A stretch of 32,880 bases of DNA. It comes from Legionellaceae bacterium UBA2794 (GTDB lineage Bacteria > Pseudomonadota > Gammaproteobacteria > Legionellales > Legionellaceae). The stretch lies in NCBI GenBank assembly GCA_002352055.1, contig DEHS01000102.1, positions 9,829 through 42,708 of the forward strand. Direction: 5' to 3'. Positions 17,353 through 25,900 of this stretch are shown piece by piece; position 1 is the first letter of the stretch, and each line of letters begins with the position of its first letter. Both the position numbers and the translations under genes were made by a program. The notes below the pieces were generated by a model. It made no database searches. It was not told the origin of the DNA and saw only the letters and a list, made by a program, of their open reading frames with translations.

Positions 17353-18242
17353 GGGTTGATTAGCGCTTGGTAATGCACAGTTTTTTCTTTATCACCAAGC
17401 GCAGCGTACAAATTGTACAATGCTTTTAGGATGCCCTCATGGTCAGGACAAACGCTTTCTCCCGCTAATAATACCTTTAGTGCGCTCTCTAATACCCAGG
17501 CATGGTCATGATTAATATAACATGCGGTATCGCCCATGATTTTTTGAACGAGAGAATAACGCACAATTCCTGCATTATAAAAAGCGTCACAATCATTAGC
17601 TTGTTTGTCCAGCGCCAATTCATAACAGGCAAAAGATTTTTCATTGAGGCTAATGTCGCAAGGGTCGTTTTGCCATAAATCAAAATATCTCAGTGCTTTT
17701 TGCTTGTAGAAATTACTTTTATCAAAAGTTGCTTCATTGATGGCTTCGCAAAGAGAATCGTGCTTAACCATTATGGCATCGGCTTCTAACTCATTTCTTA
17801 GGTCAAAGCTGCCGGCAATAATAAGCGCATCGTTGTAGTATGTAGAGGCAAGGTATTTCAGTACTGAATTGTTGTTATAGACGTCCGCTTGTCCTTCGGC
17901 AAGAGATTTTGATTTCAAAAAGGCTTGAACAGCCAATTCACGATGGTGGCTATTGCGATCCGTTGCTTCCTTGTTTTTATAGATCTCTTTATGTACAAAC
18001 CCTTTTACATACCAGGTATAAAGTGCGTCTTTTTCATTTTTTGAGACAACGGCCTTGTTGATGGCCTCTATTGCTTTATCATAGTGTGCTTGTTGGCAGT
18101 ACTGCGCTGCTTGTACTGCATATTTTATCGGAACCGAATCGTTGATATTAGAATAAGCATTAGATGGAATTACACCCCAAATTACCATTGACAACAGCAA
18201 TGATAGACGGAGGCTTTTATGAAGTAGCGGAAGAATATTCAT
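17349..18242 (-). CDS. Exported TPR-like protein, paralogue of the upstream gene
   Basis: The 297-residue protein (ATG at 18242 preferred to GTG at 18248) has a signal peptide ending near SNAYS and then helical repeats of TPR type. It shares YxWYVKGFxxKExYK, an NRNSxxRE segment and KYLAxTYYNDAL with the preceding gene product, so the two arose by tandem duplication. The repeats are diverged and their number cannot be fixed by eye. It is probably periplasmic and may bind either the YfiR-like protein or the sensor domain of the phosphatase. Its TGA overlaps the phosphatase TTG start by four bases, implying coupled translation. Confidence 0.75.
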   Translation of the reverse strand: MNILPLLHKSLRLSLLLSMVIWGVIPSNAYSNINDSVPIKYAVQAAQYCQQAHYDKAIEAINKAVVSKNEKDALYTWYVKGFVHKEIYKNKEATDRNSHHRELAVQAFLKSKSLAEGQADVYNNNSVLKYLASTYYNDALIIAGSFDLRNELEADAIMVKHDSLCEAINEATFDKSNFYKQKALRYFDLWQNDPCDISLNEKSFACYELALDKQANDCDAFYNAGIVRYSLVQKIMGDTACYINHDHAWVLESALKVLLAGESVCPDHEGILKALYNLYAALGDKEKTVHYQALINP

Positions 18243-18257
18243 AGGCACGGCCCGTTT

Positions 18258-19181
18258 TTATTCTGTATTCGAGGGAGCGGTTATCTTTCCTTCGCTTATG
18301 AGTCTTTCTATCTCTGACTTAAAGTATTCCACATCATTTTCATGCTCCAATGCGCGATGGATGAACATAAGACCTCTTACTACGTCTCCTCTCTCAGGAA
18401 TAATTTCATAGGCCTTATTCATATGCACCAATGCTCTGTTTTTTATCAGATTGGCACATTCTTGTTGGATATTGACTAAGTCAAAAATGTCTGTATCGGC
18501 ATTTAGTTGTCGGTACTTGAACACCGCACGGTTGTAGTAAATGGCTGCTATATTGTAGTGCGTGTCACCGTCTAATGAGTCAGCGCGCAAGGCATTGCCA
18601 TATTGAGCAAGGGCTTTTTCTGAAACTTCGTCATTGTCATAATCCAGTTGCCAAAGCATGAAGTAGCGTTGTGCCATGCTTTTCGAAAATTCTTTTTCGT
18701 AGGTTTTCATTGCAAATACGGGATCAACTGTTCGCATTAATCTCCTGAAGGTGTTGAACAGTGTTTCAGCTTCAGCCGCGGTTGTCAAATCAAAATCGCG
18801 AGTTCGCAGCAAGGCATCATTGTAATAGGTCGTTGCGAGGTACTTGATACCGGCTTTTGTCATTTCCGAGTGTTCGCGCTTCTTATCCATCTCCATTGAT
18901 TTCAAAAAGCTTTCCACCGCTACTTCTCTGTTTTTACTGTTGCGATTGTTGAGTTCATTTTGTTTATATACTTCTTTGTAAATAAAACCTTTTACATACC
19001 AAGCATAAGGTTGATTGGCCTCAGCAGATTTGGTAGCTTCATTGATTTTTTCAACGGCTGCGTCAAGGTTTTTGCCTTGGCAAAGTTGGGCGGCCTTATT
19101 GGTCAATGGCAACTCTTGTGCAAAGACGAATGAGCTGATGAAGCTCATCGCAAGAAGTAGTATAAGTGATTGCTTCTTCAT
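18258..19181 (-). CDS. Exported TPR-like protein
   Basis: The ATG at 19181 was chosen because it forms an ATGA overlap with the stop of the YfiR-like gene and begins a good signal peptide (MKKQSLILLLAMSF to VFAQ); an ATG four codons upstream is possible. The 307 residues are helical with TPR-like spacing, including AWYVKGFIYKEVYKQ, KYLATTYYNDALL and ALRADSLDGDTHYNIAAIYY. It is the closer relative of canonical TPR proteins of the two paralogues. It lies second in the four-gene minus-strand operon, 15 bases before its paralogue, and is likely periplasmic or envelope-attached. Its binding partner is not known. Confidence 0.8.
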   Translation of the reverse strand: MKKQSLILLLAMSFISSFVFAQELPLTNKAAQLCQGKNLDAAVEKINEATKSAEANQPYAWYVKGFIYKEVYKQNELNNRNSKNREVAVESFLKSMEMDKKREHSEMTKAGIKYLATTYYNDALLRTRDFDLTTAAEAETLFNTFRRLMRTVDPVFAMKTYEKEFSKSMAQRYFMLWQLDYDNDEVSEKALAQYGNALRADSLDGDTHYNIAAIYYNRAVFKYRQLNADTDIFDLVNIQQECANLIKNRALVHMNKAYEIIPERGDVVRGLMFIHRALEHENDVEYFKSEIERLISEGKITAPSNTE

Positions 19182-19708
19182 GGTAATGCCCATTGTATGA
19201 TTTTAACTCCAGGAGTAATTTTCTTTTCTTCCATCGCTTTTTTGTTCAGTTCAAAGCGTATGGTGCCATCTATATTTTTGAAATTGATATGTGAACCTTG
19301 TGCCAAAGCGCCTTCCCAGTTGGTCACAATCAGGGTGCTTTTGTCCTTAAGTTCTTTGGCACATTTAGCCAACTCTCCTTTTTTGGATTTGTCAATGAAG
19401 ACAACATGCATGTATTTCGAGGCAGAAACTTCTGTACAGTTTATCACGTCCAAAGTCTGGCTGCCTATGGGCTTGGTGCCATATTTTTCGGCCATTATAT
19501 CAAACACATCTTTGTCACCAAGAACGCCAACTACAAACTTTCCTTTCTTAGTTTCATTGGGCCAGTTATTATTATTGGCAAACTGGTACAGATAGTTTGC
19601 ACGAATCATCGCGATGGTATTGTCCTCTTTTATCCCTTGTTCCGGATTCCAGGAAAAAGAAGCCACTACCAATAACAGTGAAGCAAACAAAGTAAACCGT
19701 CCTAGCAT
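19178..19708 (-). CDS. YfiR-like (DUF4154) periplasmic protein
   Basis: From the ATG at 19708 the protein has 176 residues with a signal peptide (MLGRFTLFASLLLVVASFS). The mature part has IRANYLYQFANNNNWPNE, FVVGVLGDKDVFD and TLIVTNWEGALAQGSHINF. These correspond to the Y-x-Y-x-F-x-x-x-x-x-W-P opening, the central I-G-V-L-G strand and the late helix-strand block of the YfiR/DUF4154 family. In Pseudomonas, YfiR is a periplasmic repressor of the HAMP-containing cyclase YfiN. Here the linked HAMP protein is a phosphatase, which suggests a similar inhibitory role with a different output. It is the promoter-proximal gene of the operon. Confidence 0.72.
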   Translation of the reverse strand: MLGRFTLFASLLLVVASFSWNPEQGIKEDNTIAMIRANYLYQFANNNNWPNETKKGKFVVGVLGDKDVFDIMAEKYGTKPIGSQTLDVINCTEVSASKYMHVVFIDKSKKGELAKCAKELKDKSTLIVTNWEGALAQGSHINFKNIDGTIRFELNKKAMEEKKITPGVKIIQWALP

Positions 19709-19723
19709 AATTTCCTTTAGAAC

Positions 19724-19752
19724 ACAAGCCATAGTGGCTTGTAACAAAACTA
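19724..19752 (-). promoter_or_regulatory. Promoter -7 element and inverted repeat upstream of the YfiR-like operon
   Basis: On the minus strand TAGTTTTG (19752-19745) fits the Bacteroidetes -7 consensus TAnnTTTG; no TTG is seen at the expected -33 distance. Just downstream lies a perfect 8-bp inverted repeat, ACAAGCCA and TGGCTTGT separated by 3 bases (19724-19742), which would include the transcript start. It could be an operator or a 5'-terminal RNA hairpin. Confidence 0.45.
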
Positions 19753-19822
19753 TGTGCGAACGTTTAGGCTATTGGGCTGTTTTTGGGAGATTCTAAACGG
19801 AAGGTTGTTGAAAGCTTGACTT

Positions 19823-19854
19823 GAAAAATAAAACCACCCATTGCTGAGTGGTTT
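19823..19854 (-). terminator. Rho-independent terminator of the ferritin gene
   Basis: Read on the minus strand, AAACCACTC (19854-19846) pairs with GGGTGGTTT (19839-19831), with one T-G pair, across a short loop and is followed by TATTTTT. It lies 34 bases beyond the ferritin stop. Confidence 0.75.
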
Positions 19855-19887
19855 AAATCATTCTTCAATAAATCTACAGAGTCCTAC

Positions 19888-20391
19888 TTATGCCGGTTGA
19901 GCGCCTGTCATGGTTTGCACATCGCGATCAAACATGTATAATGCGCCTTTGTCGTTGCCGGCAAGCTTGAGTTTGTCCAGCACATTGCGTGCAAGCGTTT
20001 CCTCCTCTATTTGCTCGCTTACATACCACTGCATGAAGTTGTGCGTGGTATAATCTTTCTCTTTCAAACAAACTTCTACAACACCATTGATTTCGCCCGT
20101 TACCATGGTTTCATGGTCCAAAAGCGTGGTAAAAATGTTTTGAAGATTCTTGCAATCTGCTTCCGGAGCGGGAAGTGCAGGAATGATGGCTTGCCCACCA
20201 CGGTCGTTTACAAACTTCACGAGTTTCAACATATGCATGCGTTCCTCATCACTGTGGCGATATAGAAATGCGCTTGTACCGGGATAGCCGTTTATCTCCG
20301 CCCAAGAGGCCATGGCCAAATAAACCTGACTGCTCTCGGCTTCTATTCTTATCTGATCGTTTAATGCTTTTTCTACTTTTTTGTTCAACAT
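19888..20391 (-). CDS. ftnA: Bacterial ferritin
   Basis: The 167-residue protein is a four-helix ferritin that oxidises and stores iron in a 24-subunit shell. Ferroxidase ligands are all in place: Glu17, Glu50, His53, Glu94, Gln127 and Glu130, with Tyr24 nearby. The sequence RHSDEERMHMLKLVKFVNDRGG is characteristic of non-haem FtnA rather than bacterioferritin, and no haem-binding Met is evident at the usual place. It appears to be a single-gene unit with a near-perfect Bacteroidetes -7 element upstream and its own terminator. No Fur-like palindrome was recognised in the 90-base upstream gap. Confidence 0.95.
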   Translation of the reverse strand: MLNKKVEKALNDQIRIEAESSQVYLAMASWAEINGYPGTSAFLYRHSDEERMHMLKLVKFVNDRGGQAIIPALPAPEADCKNLQNIFTTLLDHETMVTGEINGVVEVCLKEKDYTTHNFMQWYVSEQIEEETLARNVLDKLKLAGNDKGALYMFDRDVQTMTGAQPA

Positions 20392-20416
20392 GGTCTTATG
20401 TTTTTATTTGACAAGC

Positions 20417-20424
20417 CAAAGGTA
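20417..20424 (-). promoter_or_regulatory. Bacteroidetes -7 promoter element of ferritin
   Basis: On the minus strand the bases read TACCTTTG, an exact match to TAnnTTTG, 26 bases upstream of the ferritin ATG. The best TTG upstream is only 14 bases away, closer than consensus, so the -33 element is uncertain. Confidence 0.5.
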
Positions 20425-20483
20425 AAATGACTTAAAGGCAACATGTTCTAAGAAGCGGTCTAAATTTCCTTAAACCACAATTG

Positions 20484-21518
20484 TCAAAAGTACCTCTCAA
20501 CGCTGATCTCCTTCATTAATGGCTGATTGCCATGAAGATGTTCTATAAAATGCTGAGCGAAATAAGGAATCAGCATCACACCTTTTGAACCAAAACCATT
20601 GAAGAGACCAACCTGTTGGTTATTGGGATGCAATCCAATAATCGGTTTTCTGTCAATAGTAGTGGGTCTGTATCCCGAAACATGCTCGCTTACTTGTGCA
20701 TCTTTCGAATAATGATTTTTCAGATAGGATAAAATTTCGCTTTTGCCTTCTTCGGTTGGTTGTGCATTCGGTTCGTCACGCACATACGTAGAGCCAAGCC
20801 TAAATTTTCCTTTACCCATCGGAATAAGAAACTTGCCGAAGTTGACCATCCGGGTTAGCTGCAATTCATTGCTTTCAATAGTAAGCACTTCACCTTTGTT
20901 TGGAATGACTTTCACCTCCTGAGCGAATAGCTCTGTGTTCTTCCAGCCGGTGCAATAGATAATGAGCGCGTTTTTCTCTAAAGACAAAATTCCCGCTTCA
21001 TCTTCTTTGGTGAAAGATGAAATAGTAAGCATGCCTTTGTCTTCGAAATATTTTTTAAGCGCCATGAGCATCGCTGGAATATCTAACCACCCGGCATGTT
21101 CGACTACGCCATGTCCAAAGGGTTGTTTAAACTGCTGGCGGATATTTTCATCTTGTACAGCGCTGAGGTAATCTTTCATATCAGGATGCGTGCTGTGCTC
21201 ATCCCATTTGTTCGCGGTCTTGTTATCGGGGAAAATTTTTACCAAATCCAGCGGATGATAAAAAGAAGCGCCAAGCACCTTTTCAAGTTCGCGATATATT
21301 TCATCAGCCGCAGGCAACAGCTTGTCCACATACCAACTTGGTGACATACGGGCAAAAGAAACAGGATTCCACATTCCGGCAGCTACCATGCTCGAGGAAG
21401 TTGCGTGTCCGTCATCTATCACTTGAACAGTATATCCTTTTTTGTCCAGCAAAAAGGCCAAGACACTTCCTGCAATGCCTTGGCCAATGATGTATATTTT
21501 TTTATCTGTAAGAGACAA
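20484..21518 (-). CDS. FAD-dependent oxidoreductase of the DAO (D-amino-acid oxidase-like) family
   Basis: The 344-residue flavoprotein opens with KIYIIGQGIAGSVLAFLLDKKG, a Rossmann beta-alpha-beta with G-x-G-x-x-G, and ends with GYRPTTIDRKPIIGLHP and LFNGFGSKGVML, the second FAD-contacting region of the DAO fold. HATSSSMVAAGMWNP fits the conserved second helix that follows the dinucleotide site. The substrate is probably an amine or amino acid, unspecified. The start is TTG at 21518; an in-frame stop (the kbl TAA) lies only nine bases upstream and there is no ATG near the Rossmann strand. It follows kbl by six bases, so the two are very likely cotranscribed. Confidence 0.82.
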   Translation of the reverse strand: MSLTDKKIYIIGQGIAGSVLAFLLDKKGYTVQVIDDGHATSSSMVAAGMWNPVSFARMSPSWYVDKLLPAADEIYRELEKVLGASFYHPLDLVKIFPDNKTANKWDEHSTHPDMKDYLSAVQDENIRQQFKQPFGHGVVEHAGWLDIPAMLMALKKYFEDKGMLTISSFTKEDEAGILSLEKNALIIYCTGWKNTELFAQEVKVIPNKGEVLTIESNELQLTRMVNFGKFLIPMGKGKFRLGSTYVRDEPNAQPTEEGKSEILSYLKNHYSKDAQVSEHVSGYRPTTIDRKPIIGLHPNNQQVGLFNGFGSKGVMLIPYFAQHFIEHLHGNQPLMKEISVERYF

Positions 21519-21524
21519 TCGAAC

Positions 21525-22721
21525 TTATTTCAAAACACCTAACTCTTTACCGACTTTGGTAAAAGCGGCAATCGCTTTTTCAATATGTTGCGGTTCATGG
21601 GCAGCAGAAAGTTGTACACGTATACGTGCTTGTCCTTTTGCTACTACAGGGAAGAAGAATCCAATCACGTAAATGCCTTCTTGCAAAAGTTTATCAGCAA
21701 ATACTTGTGAAAGCTTGGCATCGTACAGCATTACGGGCACAATAGCCGATTCTCCATCCTTGATATCAAAACCGGCAGCTTTAATTCCTGTTTTGAATTG
21801 CTTGATGTTGCTTTCTAATTTATCCCGTAGCTCGGTTGTTTTGCTCAACAAATCAAACACTGCAATGCTTGCTCCCACTATGCTTGGAGCAAGTGAGTTA
21901 GAGAATAGATACGGACGAGAACGTTGACGAAGAATATCAATGATTTCTTTCCTTCCGGAGGTAAAACCACCCATAGCGCCACCTAAGGCTTTTCCTAGCG
22001 TGCCGGTAATAATATCTACACGACCCAATACATTTTTCAACTCAATGGTTCCTCTACCTGTTTTTCCAATAAAGCCTGACGCATGGCATTCATCTACCAT
22101 TACAAGCGCCTCGTATTTATCAGCAAGGTCACATATTTTATCCAACTGCGCTACATAGCCGTCCATGGAGAAGACACCGTCAGTAACGATGATTTTGAAT
22201 CGAGCACCTGCAGCATCAGCGGCTTGCAACTGTGCTTCGAGGTCTTCCATGTTGTTGTTTTTATATCGGTAACGTTGAGCCTTGCACAAGCGAACCCCAT
22301 CAATGATGCTCGCGTGGTTTAGCTCATCGCTGATGATGGCATCCATTTCGTTGAACAAAGGCTCAAACACACCGCCATTAGCATCAAAGGCAGCAGCGTA
22401 TAGAATAGTATCTTCTGTATGTAGGAAGTCCGCAATTTTTTGTTCAAGCGTCTTGTGAATGTCTTGAGTGCCACAGATGAAACGAACACTGCTCATTCCG
22501 AAGCCATGGGTGTCAATGGCTTTTTTAGCAGCTTCCGTCACTACCGGGTGCGAGGATAACCCTAGATAATTGTTTGCGCAGAAGTTCAATACTTCTTTGC
22601 CATCGGTTGTTTTTATAACTGCATCTTGCGGTGTGGTGATGATGCGCTCGCGTTTATACAAACCCGCTTCTTCAATAGAAGCAAGTTCTTTACTCAGATA
22701 GTCTTTCAAAGAGCCGTACAT
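21525..22721 (-). CDS. kbl: Glycine C-acetyltransferase (2-amino-3-ketobutyrate CoA ligase)
   Basis: This 398-residue PLP enzyme cleaves 2-amino-3-ketobutyrate with CoA into glycine and acetyl-CoA, the second step of threonine catabolism. It shows NFCANNYLGLSSHP, the FGMSSVRFICGTQDIHK block, DGVFSMDGYVAQLD, the PLP-binding Asp in MVDECHASGFIG and the Schiff-base Lys244 in TGTLGKALGGAMGG. These fit Kbl better than the related serine palmitoyltransferase or AONS enzymes, notably the N-terminal EAGLYKRERIITTPQ. The length is normal. Threonine dehydrogenase (tdh) is not present in the window. It is the first gene of a two-gene operon with the flavin oxidoreductase and has a good promoter upstream. 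Confidence 0.93.
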   Translation of the reverse strand: MYGSLKDYLSKELASIEEAGLYKRERIITTPQDAVIKTTDGKEVLNFCANNYLGLSSHPVVTEAAKKAIDTHGFGMSSVRFICGTQDIHKTLEQKIADFLHTEDTILYAAAFDANGGVFEPLFNEMDAIISDELNHASIIDGVRLCKAQRYRYKNNNMEDLEAQLQAADAAGARFKIIVTDGVFSMDGYVAQLDKICDLADKYEALVMVDECHASGFIGKTGRGTIELKNVLGRVDIITGTLGKALGGAMGGFTSGRKEIIDILRQRSRPYLFSNSLAPSIVGASIAVFDLLSKTTELRDKLESNIKQFKTGIKAAGFDIKDGESAIVPVMLYDAKLSQVFADKLLQEGIYVIGFFFPVVAKGQARIRVQLSAAHEPQHIEKAIAAFTKVGKELGVLK

Positions 22722-22741
22722 GTCGTATTAGAATTATGCAG

Positions 22742-22771
22742 CGAATTTAGAACGATTAACCTGCCGGACAA
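22742..22771 (-). promoter_or_regulatory. Bacteroidetes-type promoter for kbl
   Basis: On the minus strand TTG (22771-22769) is followed after 19 bases by TAAATTCG (22749-22742), one mismatch from the -7 consensus TAnnTTTG and at ideal spacing. The leader to the ATG at 22721 would be about 15-20 bases. Confidence 0.5.
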
Positions 22772-22915
22772 GAAACGCGTTAGTAGAGCAACGTGTCCAA
22801 TCAACATGCGCTTGTTAAGCAAATAAGAAGAAGCATGTTCATAATGGATAATAGCGCAGTTTTTTCGCATGAGAGGATAGTATGCAAAATACTGTAATCC
22901 GTTTATCCCTGCATT

Positions 22916-25900
22916 ATGAATAAATTTTGCTCTTTTATTGTGCTTGCCGTCTTATGCAAACTGGTTGTTGCAAGCCCTATTGATTCAAATGAACTGCTCG
23001 CTTTCAGTTTTAATAAAACCAAGAATTTGTCTCTGGGTGATATTGTACCTGTTGCGGAGGATGACTCGTTCGGCACTGATGAAGATATTGAATTGGTAGG
23101 CGATGTTTCTGATAACGGAGGTGTTGATCCGGATTTTACATACACTGTATTAACCGATGTGAGTGATGGTACCTTGGTGCTAAACACCGATGGCACGTTT
23201 ACCTATACCCCTGATGAGAACTTCTTTGGGACTGATGTTTTTACCTATAGCGTTTGCAATTTACTGAACGAATGCGATGAAGCAATTGTGACCATTTTGG
23301 TTAACGAGATAAACGACAGCCCTATAGCTGTCGATGATTTGTTTGAAGCTGATTTCAATGGTTCACTTACTGCTTCGTCCGCGGATAATGACTTCGATCC
23401 AGATGGCGATGAGCTTGTATATACCTTGGATGAAGGCCCACAAAACGGAGACCTTGTCTTCAATACAGATGGATCATTTACTTACACGCCTGATGCTGAT
23501 TTTGAGGGTCAAGATTCGTTTACCTATACTGTTTGCGATTCTGAAAATGAATGCGTAGGGGCGATGGTAAGTTTGATAATCATCAATGCAGAGGAAATGC
23601 CGATTGCTATTGATGATGACTACACCATTGAGGAGGATACAGAATTGACTGGAAACGTAGGTGACAATGACAGCGACCCTGAAGGAGAGGAGTTAACTTT
23701 TAGTGTTGTGATTGACGCGAACAACGGCACCTTCACCTTGGATTCAGACGGTTCTTGTACCTATGTACCAATAACAAACTATGCTGGTCAGGATACGGTT
23801 ATTTACTCAGTATGCGACCCTACTGACCATTGTGTTCTTGGCATGGTAGTGATAACCATAGTTCCGGTAAATGATGCTCCAAACGCTTTGGATGACTTAG
23901 TTGTTGGAGAGCAAAATGATATATTGACCAATAATGTGAGTGCTAATGATTACGATGTCGATGGAGATGTGCTCACGTATAGCTTGATTACCGATGTTGT
24001 CAATGGCACCCTGACATTCAATATTGATGGTTCTTTCACGTATAATCCGAATATAGATTTCTTTGGTAACGACACCTTCGAATATGAAGTTTGTGATGCT
24101 GAGTTGTGTGATACTGCTTTAGTGAGTATCGCCATAGATCAGGCTTTCGCTAATCCAATTGCGATAGATGATACCTACAGTACTGATGAAGGTACAGGTA
24201 TTTCAGGGAACGTAAGTGATAATGATGTTTTGACAGATGTTGGAGATGTCACTTATACTGTATCAGATGGCGTAAATAATGGGGTACTTGTTTTGAACGA
24301 AGACGGTTCGTTCACCTATAATCCTAACACGGGCTTCTTTGGTACGGATGTTTTTGTATATAGTGTTTGTAATGAAAACAATAATTGCGATGAGGCAATC
24401 GTGACTATACAGGTCAACGAACTTCATACATTGCCTATTGCGGTTAATGATACCTTGACTGTTAATGAGGATGGTTTCTTATTAGGAAGTGTAGCTGTTA
24501 ATGACAGCGATGCCGATGGAGACGATTTAATATTCACTCTGGAGATTGATGTCGCCTTTGGCACATTGGTGTTGAATGCGGATGGTACATTTACCTACAC
24601 CCCCAGCCCTAATTTCTTCGGCACTGACACTTTCGTTTATACTGTTTGCGATGACGATGGCAATTGCGATATGGCTACTGTAATTATTACAGTTACTCCT
24701 GTTAATGATGCAGCAGTAATAGCGGGTACTACTAGCGCTAATTTAACTGAAACTAATTCCCTCTTGACTACTGGTGGCACTCTTACTATTACCGATATAG
24801 ATAGCCCTGCGACTTTTGTGGCTCAATCAGGTACTGCTGGCTTATATGGTTCATTCAGTATTAATGCAGCTGGAGTATGGTCGTACTCAACCAATACTGC
24901 TCATAATGAATTTGCTCCAGGAACCAACTACACTGATAATTTCACAGTTGTATCAGCTGATGGAACACCGAAAGTTGTCACTGTAACGATTGCAGGGACT
25001 AATGATGGGCCTGTTGCATTGAATGATACCTTCTCGGTGAATATTGCAAGCCTTGGTTCGAATCATCTCACTGGATTGCATGCGGATTTTTATAATTATC
25101 GTGAAGGAGTTGACGGTTCTAATTTAATCAGTATTCCTCAGGTACTAAATTTTATTAATTCGCATACAGCAAACGCTAGTTTTGTTTCATCAGCCTTAAA
25201 TTACGGTTCAAAAAGTGGAGATTTGGGTGTAGCAACCAGTACTACCGATAATTTAAAAAATTGGCTGGGATCAGATAGTAGCTCTCTTGTACGAACCGGT
25301 AATTTAATTTCTTCTGGTGATGCCATTATCGATATGAATGGTTTTGTAAAAATGAATGCAGGGAATTATACATTTAGAGTCACTGCAGATGATGGGTACT
25401 CAATTCGCATCGATGGACATGTTGTTGCTGAGGTAAACAGAATACAATCATCTACCACCAATTTATTTTCGTTTGCTTTGGCCGCTTCAGGATTACATCA
25501 GATAGAAATCATTTACTGGGATCAAGGCGGTGATTACAACTTAAAAGTGGAATATAAAAAGGATAATGCAGAATATTCCGTTCTAGGTACTGCTGATGCC
25601 AGCGGCAATGGGATTTTAATTCAAAGTGATGTGATAGTAATTAACGCTCAGGATTTGATATCCAATGATACAGATGTAGATAATACATTCTCTATAGCAA
25701 GCGTTAGTGCTGCAAGCCACGGCAGTGTGAGTCTTAATGGAAATGGTCAGGTATTACTTAAAGTAGAGCCAGGTTATGAGGGAACAGTAACGTTTAACTA
25801 TACAATTAAAGATTCCGCTGGTGCGACGTCTACTGCTACAGCAACAATAAATGTCGATTTAAATGCCCCGGATCCTATAATTGTTATGCCTAATAATGTA

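Noticed and set aside
19170..19796. Open frames on the plus strand opposite the YfiR-like gene
   Set aside because: The minus-strand frame has a signal peptide, family motifs and coupled overlaps with its neighbour; the plus-strand frames have none of these.
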